Shown: in pieces, positions 1-11,934 of the stretch
How positions within the stretch are numbered: the stretch's first letter is position 1
Layout: every line of letters begins with the position of its first letter
Origin: Gigaspora margarita
Taxonomy: Eukaryota; Glomeromycota; Glomeromycetes; Diversisporales; Gigasporaceae
Assembly: GCA_009809945.1 (NCBI GenBank)
Contig: WTPW01000320.1
Coordinates: 97,444 to 161,443 of the forward strand
Length of the DNA: 64,000 nt
Direction: 5' to 3'
Notes under the pieces: model-generated
What the model saw: only the letters and a program-made list of their open reading frames with translations
Told to the model about the DNA's origin: nothing
Database searches by the model: none
Made by a program: the position numbers and the translations under genes

Positions 1-159
1 GTAATATAATATTTTTAATAATTGTCCAAAGCATAGCAAGCACTCTATAGTAGCAATAAATATGATTTTGTATTGGATTTCAGTCACGTACACACATGTT
101 AGCCAATTAGCTCTAGAGATCAACATGGATTAGCCTGATGTTTATTCTTGGCTTTAGAC

Positions 160-269
160 TATAGATGCTAGTGAAATTAATTTCACCAATTTCACCAATT
201 CACCACCAATTTCACCAATAGTGGTGAAATTATTTCACCAAATTTCACCACATTTTACCAGCATCTATA
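160..269. mobile_element. Short hAT-like MITE
   Basis: The termini TATAGATGCT and AGCATCTATA are inverted copies, and the element is flanked by the 8-bp direct repeat CTTTAGAC (152-159 and 270-277). The interior is a run of ATTTCACCA-type repeats in both orientations. The 8-bp TSD points to hAT mobilisation. No coding capacity. Confidence 0.7.
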
Positions 270-1371
270 CTTTAGACACTAATGGCTAGGCTCTAACAGA
301 CCTGAACTAAAGCCGAACTTTAGACAAGTCCGAGCTGGTTCGAATTTCGAACTGGACTCGAACTCAAACTATTTTAAAAACTCAGTCTGGTCTGGGTCTG
401 AATATCAAACTTTTGGCTTGGTTCAAGTCCGGTTTAAGTCCAGTCTGAAAGTTTGAGTCTGGTCTAAAAGCCCGAAACCCAATCTGACGTGTATAAGATT
501 GTAAACATTTTTATAGCATTTACTCTGGTTTTATAATGAAGACCAAATCAGTACAGCAAAAGTATTGAGACCAGAAAATAGCGAGTTAGTTATCAGGATG
601 CTGTGTAACCTATGATCAGCTTAGTCAAAAGAGATAAAATTGAAAAAAATAGTGTGAACTTTTTTTTTATCTATTGTTATCCTATATCCACTTCTTTAAA
701 GATAGTAGGTAACTAGAGCGACCTTAGACAGTGAACACTTTGTGTAACCTTACTTGTTACTGTGATATATCTAAGTCAAAAGTTGTTTTTTAATAAAACT
801 TAACAAAGAAGATTTTTGGCAATTTGCAATTACGAAGAGGCTACAATTAAAAGTATATAAAGATACTAGTAATTGTTTAATTTAAATAATAAATAAATGT
901 ATTTATTAGTGAAAGAGTATGAAGACTCAATGTTGAACTTGGGGTCCACATCAGCTGCTTTTATACATTTTTGTTTTTCACAAATGTAACAGGCTATATC
1001 TATTACATATGCAATAAATGCTATATCTACTACTAATAAAATATATAGTATAAATAGTATAAATGTAATATATGAAATAAATGACATATATGTTATAAAT
1101 AAAATATAGAGTATATATGCTATAAATATAACATGTTTTATAAATGCCATATATGCACTTTGGCGCACAGTAAATTGCCTAGCCAATCAAATTACAGATC
1201 ACATGATTGATCACTTATTGGTTCCAATCTTGTCAACTAGTAGTCATACAGAGATAATCTTTAGTTCATTAGAACCATCTTGATGAGCTGATTCTAATAG
1301 TAGTTGTTTCATCGAATTCTGATTAGTAGATCAAGAGTTATGCCTGTTTTTGTGTATTTTTATAGGTCAAC

Positions 1372-2460
1372 ATTATATACTTCAATTCTGGGTCATTTTC
1401 AGACCTAAATGTAGAAAAACTACCAGAAATACATATGATTATAACAATTATCATTGTTGAGTAATTATTATACTATTTGAGTAATTATTATATCATTTTT
1501 TAATGCTCTTAAACAATACAAAATTGTGAAATGTGAATTTGCCAAATTTACTTTTGTTGTTTTTGGGCCAAAAAAGTTCACTAGTTTGAAAACAATTTTA
1601 TAATGGTCTCAAGTTCAAGAATAAGTGCAAGAATAAGTACAAGTGCAAGAACAAGTGCAAGAATATGACAAATGCTCCATGATAGATAAACATAAGATTA
1701 ATAAAAAAAAACATAGTGAACATATTAGTAAAATAAAAAAATAGATATATTCAACCAAATATTTAAATGATTGATTTCTGTCATAATTTTTTGCTGCCCA
1801 GATTATCTGATAATCAACTAATTTTCTTAGTAATTTGTAGTTTTATGTTGATCTACCAACTACAGATATTTTCAAAAGGTAATCAGTGTGCTAAAACTGT
1901 AGTAATATAATCAAGTTATTGTGCTCTAATGCTTTTTGATTGGTTATATAACCTGTTATCAAAATGGTAAGACTAATATATCAATGAGCAAGTTATAATC
2001 AAGAATGTCATTACAATTCAAATTTATTAACAATTGATATAATATAATTATATCTGTGAATGCTAATACAAATTCTGTACTTGCTAAAAATAATATTGTA
2101 AGGGAATTAATCAAAATAAAATAAAATTATCTTGCAGTCACAAATGTCCTGTCTGCACAAAAATATCTACTAATTTCATATGTGAGTATATAATGAATGG
2201 TAATTGGTGCTGCTTAGTAATGAGAATAAAAAAATTTTTAATTTTTTGGATTTGCTATATTCAAAGACTGTAATCAGACCATGCGAGAATTTAAATTAAG
2301 ATGTCGATACTATTTAAATCTGTAATTATGGCAACATAGATTTATTTGCATATTATAATTTTAATGCAAACCAACTTAATCTTAACCATATACTGTAGTT
2401 AATAGAATATAATATTCAGTAACAGAATTTTTTTGTGATAATCTAATGCAAACTAACTCA
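1372..2460 (+). repeat. Dispersed repeat copy, Helitron-like family
   Basis: This stretch reads as a diverged reverse complement of 49300-50430, and its left part also matches 40505-40975. Shared blocks include the 'cccagaattgaagtat', 'aagaataagtgcaag' and 'atgcaaactaact' regions. The copy near 49.2 kb ends in a Helitron-like hairpin plus CTAG, whereas this copy loses similarity at about 2460 beside another insertion. No coding sequence is seen. Confidence 0.55.
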
Positions 2461-2469
2461 GCATATTTA

Positions 2470-3123
2470 TCCCTTAGATTGTAGTAGGACACAGGCAAAT
2501 TTGCTGCGTTTTTGCACCTTTTTTGCTCTGATTTACTTTTTTTAAAAATCAAGATAATTAAATAAAACTTTGTACAATTATATTTGAAAATAAGGATTAC
2601 TTTTTTGCAAAATTAGTTTTTATATTGTAAGAAAAAAATTTTAAGTTATATATAAGCTAAAAATAGATAACTTTAAGAAAAAAAATTTTTAAAAAATTTT
2701 ATCACAATTTTTCTGTAATCTTATTTAGTTTTAGTTTTAAAGCTATAGTTCTTAAGACAATATTGTAGTTTATATAAAGGATGATAACTTTTATTATTGC
2801 AACTTTACTGATTTATTTGTAAAAATCAAGACTTGTATTAGAAGTAAAAGTTTTTTTTATAGACAGGAACATATAAAATTTAAGAAAATCTAAAGAAAAA
2901 TTTTAATAGTAAAAATGCAAATACAAGAACTTTAAACTTTGATTATACTAAAGTTCTCTAATAATTTTAAAAAATTTTTATAACAAATTTGCTAAAACAA
3001 AACTCAAAAAATATTTTTTACTTAGAAAAGGTATAGCTAAAATCAATATTTAAAATTTTATTAAAATTTTATTAAAATTTTTAAAATACGCAGGCAAATT
3101 TGCCTGTATTACAATCTAAGGGA
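2470..3123. mobile_element. Inverted-repeat MITE, TA target site
   Basis: The left end TCCCTTAGATTGTA and right end TACAATCTAAGGGA are perfect inverted repeats, and a second inverted block 'caggcaaatttgc' lies just inside each. TA dinucleotides flank both ends (2468-2469, 3124-3125). The interior (about 2730-2950) is similar to the tandem pair at 21406-21795. Superfamily uncertain. Confidence 0.65.
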
Positions 3124-4051
3124 TAATAAAAATTTGTTACTCAACCATCTTTTAATACATGACATTGAAATACAAATATGGGATTTTGCCTCGCTGGTCA
3201 CATGATCTGCAGTCATTTTATAGCATCAGTTCAGTTACTTTTTTAAAATCTAAAACATCCAGTATGTACAATTGATAACCTCTTATAACATCTAAATATT
3301 TCACATATCATTAACCATCTAACTATCTATATAAGTAAATCAAAACCAAGCCTAGTAGCAGGTAGGTGGGTACTAATCGACAAAGCTAGACTAACATCGA
3401 GCTAATAGCAAAGACAAAAGTGGAAGAACAATCCCATCCTAACCTCTCTTAAATAACCATTCCTTATGATCTCATACTTACTCAACGATCTATTATCCCT
3501 TACTCAATATATCTTATATATGCAACTCTTAAATACATCACCCCTGTCATCAAATACTTAAAACTTACCCATCGATTTTCCTGTACCATGGGCCCAGATT
3601 ATGGTCTCGTGACAAAATGATGCCTGTAACTTTATTCACAGCATCAACATTTACAGATTTCAAGTTTTTTACAAAGTATCTGTGGCAGTACCACAGGCCA
3701 GTTGCTAGTTATTAAATCGTGACCCGTTTGATCAGAATTATAACAATTTCTGATCCATAACCTATATGGGTCACCTGACTTGAGCCAGAACACTAATATC
3801 AATATGTATTTTATGAAGTTATTTTCCACTGTGGGGTAATATCCTGGACCCAGACAGGTTCACGAACTTCAAACTGAACCTGGACTGAACCTATAATCAT
3901 GTTTGAGTCTGGTTCAGGTTTAGTACTTTTAGGTTTAGGTCCGAGACCGGGTTCAAAATTTACAAAATTTATGGTTTGAGTCTGGGTTTGAGTCCAGGTT
4001 TGGCTGGACCCAGACCAGACTGGACCCAGACTTTGGAGCTCTACTAATGGC

Positions 4052-6755
4052 ATCCATTTTTCTAGTTTAGTTAAATTATATAAAATATTATAATTATCTA
4101 AATTTTATTAAATAATTCTATAAATAACCTTGTTTAGTACTATAAATATAAATATTTGTATATTTAGACTTAATTGTTTATAAATTTTGAACTAGACCTA
4201 AACAAACTTGTAATTGGGTTTTAGCTTAAAGCTTAAATTTAATAAAATTTAGAGTTTAAACTTGGTATAAACCCCAGATTGAACCAGATTAGACCAGACC
4301 CAAAACAGTTCTAGAAAAACTATATTAAGACAAATATATATAGACAATTATAAACAGTAATTTTGAACAATTTTGAACAATTAAATAAAGTAAAATTACT
4401 TAAAATTTTATTTTTAATTTAAACTAAAATGTGTTTAGTATTTAAAAAAAAGGATTAAGTTATTTGTTATCCAAGTGATATGTCACCTGTAAATTATCTC
4501 TGTATTGATAAAGTTTTAGTTTTTGTTAGTTTAAAATTAGGGTGCGCACCTCAATTAGGGTTGGATTTGGGGCTTATATAGTAAATTCGCTCAAGAAAAA
4601 TTTTTGTTAGAGTATGAAAGGCAGTTTCCTATACAGATTTTGAGTAATAAGTAATTTTTGACTAAATGAATATTTGTTTTAAATTTTTCTGATCATATAA
4701 TATTACATGTGATCCTGAATTCTAATTGGATTGCATGATATATAAGCTATTGTCACTTATGTGACAAATAACTTAGTCCTAAAAAATATATAATCGTATA
4801 TTATTTAAATAAATTAATAAATTATTAAAACCTTGGTAAGCTTTGAAAAGTCTTGAATTTTTGGATATTTTGGAGGTAAACAAGGCCAAAAAAGGCTTTG
4901 AATAGGCAAAACATAGATTACAATGTGTATTGCAGTTACAAGGGTGTGACAACTTAGGGAAGTTAATAAATTGTTACTCCAAATAGCAGATCTAGGGTTC
5001 AAATCTCACTGGTAATGCTTTGAAAAAATTATACCTGTGTTTCAATAACTATTACTTATCAATTAGTTGAATATACTATCTATAATCTTGGTTCACTATT
5101 TAGAATGTGAGCTTTTAGGTATATAAATCAAAGAAACCAAAGAAATAGAAACCTATTTGGCAAGCTTCAAGTATAGAGGTAGTAAAGATCTTTAACATTA
5201 CTACCAAAGCTAGAATATCAGAAACTAAAACTGAAAAGCCAGACAAAGCAGACCTTTAGGAACAGGGGTTTACTGATCTGGCTACTAGTGTCATATTAGA
5301 GAATAAGAACCTATGCTAAAGAAGTAGGTACCAAGAGAAGAAAAAACTATAGTAGCACCTAATACAGGACCTGAAATATATAGAGAGAGATAGGGTATTA
5401 GTTTGCTTATTTTTGGTCTTTTTTGTGCAGATTATTTTTTTTATAGTAATTAGTTTGCTTATTTTTGGGGGTTATCTAAAGCAGAACAAAATCACATGTT
5501 ACATGACCAATCAAATTATCAAATTTTGATGATCTTCAGCAAAGCAAACAAGTAAAACTTTGAAAAATACAAAAAATGGCAGTCTAAACCTATCTTGGTG
5601 TGTTAATTAAAAATGTTGAGAAGGCAATTTTGCTTATTAGTTACATGATTGTCATGCAAATCAGGTAGGTAAATTTTTTACTATGAAATTTGAGTGATCA
5701 ACATCTATATGATTTTCTTAATTTATATAGTAAATTGCAATGGTAGGTCCTCGTCAAATATTATTTTCAGGGGTTTCCCAAAAGAAAATCATATTTGTGT
5801 AACAAGTTATAACAGTTTATTTTTACAAATATTCTTAATTTATAAGTTTAAATCAAAAAAAAATAAACTGAGAAGAATCACGTCTTCAAAGTTGGTATTT
5901 TGTTTTACTTTTATATACATAGTACTTGTCTTATTTAACTTTGAACCCCTTTTTAAAGCTCAATTTACCAAGCCTCTTAACAATTATAAATTGTTAAAAA
6001 GGTTGTAAGACATTGCAGGTATTTAAAAATGATGAGTAGTTACAAGCTATAGTATAGCCGTTTGTAAGTATAGTTTGATAACTTTAAATCTTCTTTTTAA
6101 AATTTAGATATAATAGAACTATTACTGGCAAATTACTTTTTGTAAATAAATGATTCTTTAAAATTTCAAGAGTCGCAACTAAGTTCATTATAAATAGAAA
6201 TAGTTTTTAAATTTCAGGTAGGTTGAACTATAACCTTCATCATTGCAGTATTGATGAAGGATGTTATAGTATAGTTGACTATATTAAAAGTATTACAAAT
6301 CGTATGGATTATTATACAATAGAAGTTCTTTATATTTAGATATTAAACAAAAAAAAATTATGTTTTTCAAAATTAAAAACTATAGTTTAATAAAATAATT
6401 AAGAACCTAATTTATATTGATTAATACTAGTAAATAATCTTTATTTTTAACTTATTTTAAATATATAATTACAAGATCTATTTTCTAAATTGACCAAAGT
6501 ATAAGTTTATATTTTATATCACTAGTCCACAAACTTCTAACACAATGATATTAATCTATAAATTAATTTAAAATATATATATCAATTAATAAATAATCCT
6601 TACAATCAAACTAAATTAAACAAGTAAAGTAAACTTGGATAACTTATATAAATAATTTTTTATACTTATCCACTGAATCAATATGAAGTATTAACAAACT
6701 TGAATAGCTTAAATACTCTTTAATTAATTAAAATGAATATAATACTAAATATGAA
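4052..6755. other. Gene-free AT-rich stretch with repeat debris
   Basis: No credible gene. Visible items are: TTAGGG-like runs at about 4535-4600 adjoining a conserved block (reverse complement of GAGCGAATTTACTATATAA) that recurs near 42.04 and 57.31 kb; a tRNA B-box-like motif (GGGTTCAAATCTC) near 4996; and at 5100-5400 a slightly richer stretch that could be a coding relic but is full of stops. Confidence 0.4.
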
Positions 6756-6972
6756 CTTGGTGCAGGGAAAAGGGTCGAAATTGACAAAAAAAATCCCTTA
6801 CAAAAACTTAATTATCTCATGAACTATTGATCAAAATCACATAATTTTGGTGCGATTCAATTTGTCTTAGTGAGATTAATCGAATGGCACCAAAATTATG
6901 TAATTCTGATTAATAGTTCATAAGATAATTAAGCTTTTGTGAGGATTTTTTTTCCCTTTTTCCTGCACCAAG
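6756..6972. mobile_element. Long-hairpin MITE
   Basis: The element is almost wholly palindromic. The left end is CTTGGTGCAGGGAAAAGGG and the right end is CCTTTTTCCTGCACCAAG, and the arms continue through 'cataattttggtgc' and 'gcaccaaaattatg' to a short loop near 6866. No convincing TSD was found. Confidence 0.65.
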
Positions 6973-8036
6973 CCTATATGATCTAGCTACTGCAAATGCA
7001 ACTATAAATCTGGGTAAAAGATTAACTTATTAATAAATATATACAATAAAATATCAGAACTACTTGAAGAAATACCTTTTTGCAAGTAAGAATAATGTAA
7101 GAGCATTAAATTAATAGGTGATCTACTTACTAGAAAATAGTTTTCCTTGATTTTATCCAATATATTTATAATGCACTGACTCTTCACACATGCATTTTGG
7201 CAAAAGCTCTTGCTTTGGCACACCTAATCAGCCACTTTTTATGTTGAAAGTTCACTAACCTGAGAAGAATCAAGTGGAAGTAGATAAAATAATTGCCCAC
7301 TTTCAAAGGCATGAAGTTTCATAAGGAAAGTTTATTTTTTATATTCTTCATACCATTGGATTCATCAAAGCTTCAGCAACAATTTTGTTTTAGGGAACAT
7401 TATATATTTTGACTAAGGTTTTGGGCGATAAGATCAAAAATGTAAATTTGTTGATTTGTGTAATTTATGAAAATTATATAATAAAATTTTGGATGTGACA
7501 AATCATGTGACTGTTATATATTATAACCTAAAACCTATCTAATCCTAATCTAAGATGTTTCTAACCCTAAAGTTAATTTGATAAAATATATATTATAAGA
7601 ATTTGCTTTGCTTTAGACATCCCCTATTTTTGGCTTTTTTCTGCAGATCATTCTATATTTAGTAATTTTTGCAAAACCTTACCTTTCTGTAGATATTTCT
7701 GGGTCCTCCTAATACCAGGTGAATCGATCCTTCTGGGCTAACTGGTTTGAAAGTTTGAAATATACTAGGAAAGGACCAAAAAGATAGTATAAGTAGTTAC
7801 TGGGATTGGAGCAAACTGTACAAGAGCAGAAGTAGGTAATAGTAGCAGTTTAAGGTAACTTCTAACTGCAAGTGTAAGTCTCAGTAAATATACAAGTTAC
7901 TAAAGCATAGGTATAAAACACCCCATCCTTCGCAAACATACTACTCTTGGCTCACCCTAACTCTAGTGAATACCTGAATAGAACAAGTACTACTAGTATT
8001 TAAATTTTGATTTTAAAATTTTATATAAAATACATT
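6973..8036. other. Gene-free stretch
   Basis: No gene or clear element boundary. A short run near 7610-7670 resembles one near 5400-5460, suggesting further degraded repeat arms. Small ORFs here have no recognisable domain. Confidence 0.3.
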
Positions 8037-8428
8037 TAATTGATAATCTACTAGTCAACTGGAGAGTGATCATAGTATAACATGATGCAAATTACATATG
8101 AAAATCACTATATGAGAAATGTGGCATGCTCCTATCTAAAAATTTTTCTTACTAAGTTAATGATACATGTCCACTAATTGAAGGTTGAGAGCTTGTCAAG
8201 ACGCATCTAATGGTAGTTATATCATCCAAAGCAGCCAAGGGAATAGCAAGATATTATCAAAAAACTATTGGATGACTATGTAAAATATCTATATAAATAT
8301 AGATATTTTATATAGTTGTCCAATCATTTTCAATAATATCTCATTATTCACTGGGCCAATTTGGATGATCTAACCACTATTAGATACAACTCGATGAGCT
8401 CTACAACTTTCAATTAGTGGACATGTGT

Positions 8429-10231
8429 TAGTGCTCCTACAGACCAGACTCGAACCAGACTTTAGTCAAGTCTGAGTCTGGTCTGATTTTCAGACCGGAC
8501 TCAGACTTTTATATTCAGACTTTTTAGTCAAGCTGAGTCTGGTCTGGGTCTGGTTCGAAGTCTGCAGACTGGTCTGAGTCCGAATATATTATATGTATTT
8601 TTTGGCGCTGAACAAGTTTACTTAGTGCATTTTGTTAGAATAAATTAGTAAAATTTTATGAATCATAAGATTTTATAGAATTTTATTAATAAAATTTTAT
8701 AAAATCTTATAATTCGCAAATATTTATTAATTAATTCTAACAAAATGCACTAAGTAAACATGTTCATCACCTAAACATGCATCAAAATGGCTGTTTTGTT
8801 TTTATTTTACTTGTATTTTAGAGATTTGATGCAGAATTTTGGATTTTTGATCAAAAAAGACAAAATTTAACATCTTATCTCCAAATTTCAAGTAAAATAA
8901 AAACAACCCTGCCNNNNNNNNNNNNNNNNNNNNNNNNNNNNNNNNNNNNNNNNNNNNNNNNNNNNNNNNNNNNNNNNNNNNNNNNNNNNNNNNNNNNNNN
9001 NNNNNNNNNNNNNNNNNNNNNNNNNNNNNNNNNNNNNNNNNNNNNNNNNNNNNNNNNNNNNNNNNNNNNNNNNNNNNNNNNNNNNNNNNNNNNNNNNNNN
9101 NNNNNNNNNNNNNNNNNNNNNNNNNNNNNNNNNNNNNNNNNNNNNNNNNNNNNNNNNNNNNNNNNNNNNNNNNNNNNNNNNNNNNNNNNNNNNNNNNNNN
9201 NNNNNNNNNNNNNNNNNNNNNNNNNNNNNNNNNNNNNNNNNNNNNNNNNNNNNNNNNNNNNNNNNNNNNNNNNNNNNNNNNNNNNNNNNNNNNNNNNNNN
9301 NNNNNNNNNNNNNNNNNNNNNNNNNNNNNNNNNNNNNNNNNNNNNNNNNNNNNNNNNNNNNNNNNNNNNNNNNNNNNNNNNNNNNNNNNNNNNNNNNNNN
9401 NNNNNNNNNNNNNNNNNNNNNNNNNNNNNNNNNNNNNNNNNNNNNNNNNNNNNNNNNNNNNNNNNNNNNNNNNNNNNNNNNNNNNNNNNNNNNNNNNNNN
9501 NNNNNNNNNNNNNNNNNNNNNNNNNNNNNNNNNNNNNNNNNNNNNNNNNNNNNNNNNNNNNNNNNNNNNNNNNNNNNNNNNNNNNNNNNNNNNNNNNNNN
9601 NNNNNNNNNNNNNNNNNNNNNNNNNNNNNNNNNNNNNNNNNNNNNNNNNNNNNNNNNNNNNNNNNNNNNNNNNNNNNNNNNNNNNNNNNNNNNNNNNNNN
9701 NNNNNNNNNNNNNNNNNNNNNNNNNNNNNNNNNNNNNNNNNNNNNNNNNNNGGCAGGGTTGTTTTTATTTTACTTGAAATTTGGAGATAAGATGTTAAAT
9801 TTTGTCTTTTTTGATCAAAAATCAAAATTCTGCATAAAATCTCTAAATTTCAAGTAAAATAAAAACAAAATAGCCGTTTTGATGCATGTTTAGGTGCTGA
9901 ATAAGTTTACTTAGTGCATTTTGTTAGAATTAATTAATAAATATTGCAAATTATAAGATTTTATAAAATTTTATTAATAAAATTCTATAAAATCTTATGA
10001 TTCATAAAATTTTACTAATTTATTCTAACAAAATGCAGTAAGTAAACTTGTTCAGTGCCAAAAAATACATATAAATATATTTGCACTCAGACCAGTCTGC
10101 AGACTTCAGACCAGACCCAGACTGGACTCATAGTTGAGTTTGAGTTTGGTCTGAAGTCTGAAATTAGTAAAATTTAGAGTCTGAGTCTGGTCTGATCCCA
10201 GACCAGACCCGGACTGGACCTAGGAGCACTA
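8429..10231. mobile_element. hAT-like element with palindromic modules
   Basis: The termini TAGTGCTCCTA and TAGGAGCACTA are perfect inverted repeats, flanked by an 8-bp TSD ACATGTGT (8421-8428, 10232-10239). Sub-terminal GGTCTGAGTCTGG-type repeats lie at 8440-8590 and 10085-10225. Inside each is a hairpin module of about 160 bp (8608-8766, 9893-10060) containing 'caagtttacttagtgcattttgttagaat', which also occurs in the 61747-63431 element. An assembly gap occupies the centre. Confidence 0.75.
8914..9751. other. Assembly gap (838 N)
   Basis: The run of N is flanked by mirror-image sequence: the left side ends ACAACCCTGCC and the right side begins GGCAGGGTTGT, with inverted homology continuing outward beyond 50 bp on both sides. 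The unread sequence therefore sits at a palindrome centre. Any open frame drawn across it is meaningless. Confidence 0.95.
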
Positions 10232-10416
10232 ACATGTGTAATTAACTTAGTAAAAAAATTTAGATAGAAGCATGCCACATTTTGCCTATAGTGATTTCAT
10301 ATGGTTTGCATCATGTCATACTATGATTACTCTCTAGTTAACTGGCCGATTATCAATTAATATTTTAATAAAAACTGTAAAATTAGTGTATTATCTTGCA
10401 CATTACATTTTTATTA

Positions 10417-11338
10417 AAGGGAATATAAATTTGTTGCACTTGCACCCTGTACTTCTGACCAATTAAATTGCACGATTTTGTAGAAAATGTTTTTTAAAAA
10501 AATTAAAATTTTACTTAGTAAATATAAAATAAATAAGCAATAATTATAAGATATTGGTCATGCAATGATTAATATTATGAAATTTGCTTTGTTGAAGCAA
10601 ATGATTAGCTGACACATGCTGCATAGTAGTACGTTTTGACCAATCATTTGTTCTAACAAAACAAATTTTGTAATATTTATCATCGCATGATCCAATATCG
10701 ATGTTATCATGCAATTATGATCATGATTTAAAAGTTGTGATTTGCTAACTGAGTTTTAATTTAGGATTGTTTTGATTATGTAATAAAATAGAAAAAATAA
10801 CAATAAGAAATTTTTTCATGATCATATGAGTTTGCACAATAACAAACTATATAGTGTAAAATTTTATTCTGAACAACTTTTTCTAAGATATAAAGATAGA
10901 TTGTTTTAGTAAAAAACATATTTTATAAGAAAAAGCAAAAATTTCCAATGTTAACACATATAAAACTTTTTTTACTAAAATAATCTATCTTTATATCATA
11001 AAAAATGTTGTTTATTATAAAATTTTACATATAATACTTAAAAAATAAATAAAGATTAAATTAGTAAAAAATGTTTTATATGTGCTAATATTTAAAATTT
11101 TTGTTTTTTCTTATAAAATATTTTTTACTAAGATGACCTATTTTTTTATCTTAGAAAAAGCTTGTTCAGAATAAAATTTTACATTATATAATATGCTATT
11201 ATATATATATTTTACTTTAATAAGTAAAATTTTTAATTTTTAAAAAATAAAAAATTTTGTCTACAAAATCGTGCGATTTCATTGGTCAGAATCATGGGTT
11301 GACATGTTGCAGGTACAACAAATTTATATTCCCTTTAT
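10417..11338. mobile_element. Inverted-repeat element with two nested palindromes
   Basis: The outer arms GGGAATATAAATTTGTTG (10420) and CAACAAATTTATATTCCC (11335) are inverted, with a second matched block around 'gcacgattttgtagaaaa'. Two palindromes lie inside: about 10547-10690 (arms 'atattggtcatgcaatga' and 'catcgcatgatccaatat') and about 10856-11197 (arms 'taaaattttattctgaac' and 'gttcagaataaaatttta'). No coding sequence. Confidence 0.6.
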
Positions 11339-11585
11339 TAAATTATATATCCATGAAAAATTATTTTAAAAAATTTTATAAAATAAAATTTATTTTGTGC
11401 AATTTTACTATTACCTAGAATCTGAATATAGTAAAAGTCAAAATCCAGAATTATGTATATATGTATTATGTACATTTATATGTATATATGTATATACATA
11501 ACTAACAAAGCCCAGGAGTATTAAATACAATAAGATAGTAATAAAAAGTTTATTTCAAGTATACAGCATATTTTCATAGCTATTA

Positions 11586-11932
11586 CAGTGCGGGACACCT
11601 TAAACTAGCAACTTTTTTTAAAGTGGCCAAATTTAAGATAGAAAACTAAATTTTAATTGGTTAATAATTTAAAATTTTATTATGTTTTTTTTTATTATGT
11701 ATTTTAATTTTTTATTATATTTTTTAATATAAGTGGCCAAATTTTACTTTTATTAGTAACTTTAAAAAGCAATAGCACTTTCAAAATTTATTAAATAAAA
11801 AAATAAATTCTGTAATTTTGTTCTACTTGTTTTTCTGTATATTTTTACAAAAAATTTTATCTATATTTTATTTTTATAAATAAATTTAAAAAAATATTAG
11901 TTTTACTTGCTGGTTTAAGGTGTCCCACACTG
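11586..11932. mobile_element. Tc1/mariner-like MITE
   Basis: The ends CAGTGCGGGACACCTTAAAC and GTTTAAGGTGTCCCACACTG are near-perfect inverted repeats, flanked by TA on both sides (11584-11585, 11933-11934). The CAGTG start and TA target duplication are typical of Tc1/mariner. At 347 bp it is non-autonomous. Confidence 0.75.
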
Positions 11933-11934
11933 TA

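Larger units (their letters stand above)
287..4043. mobile_element. Composite hAT-type element with 8-bp TSD
   Basis: The left end begins TAGGCTCTAA and the right end finishes GGAGCTCTA. The perfect 8-bp repeat CTAATGGC flanks it (279-286 and 4044-4051). Both sub-terminal zones (about 300-480 and 3840-4040) are dense in short CAGACC/GGTCTG and GAACCTGAAC-type repeats, as expected of hAT transposase-binding regions. No transposase is recognisable, so it is non-autonomous. It carries a dispersed repeat (about 1372-2460) and a further inverted-repeat element (2470-3123). Confidence 0.65.
8037..10360. mobile_element. Large nested inverted-repeat element
   Basis: About 130 bp at 8037-8168 (containing 'gagtgatcatagtataacatgatgcaaat') recurs as its reverse complement at 10238-10360. 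Between the arms are a 255-bp hairpin (about 8168-8426, arms 'ccactaattgaaggttg' and 'caactttcaattagtgg') and a separate hAT element (8429-10231) with its own TSD. This is a layered insertion within an older inverted-repeat transposon. Confidence 0.6.

Noticed and set aside
866..1186. Small hydrophobic ORF (MARQFTVRQSAYMAFIKHVIF...)
   Set aside because: It is built of AT-rich, near-periodic ATA/TAT-type repeats (ISYITFILFILYILL) with no context; low-complexity chance frame.
3811..4053. ORF rich in GPKPKSTKPEPD
   Set aside because: A translation of the sub-terminal CAGACC-type repeats of a hAT element, not a protein.
8875..9825. Open frame spanning the first gap
   Set aside because: Same reason: codons are mostly N inside a palindrome.
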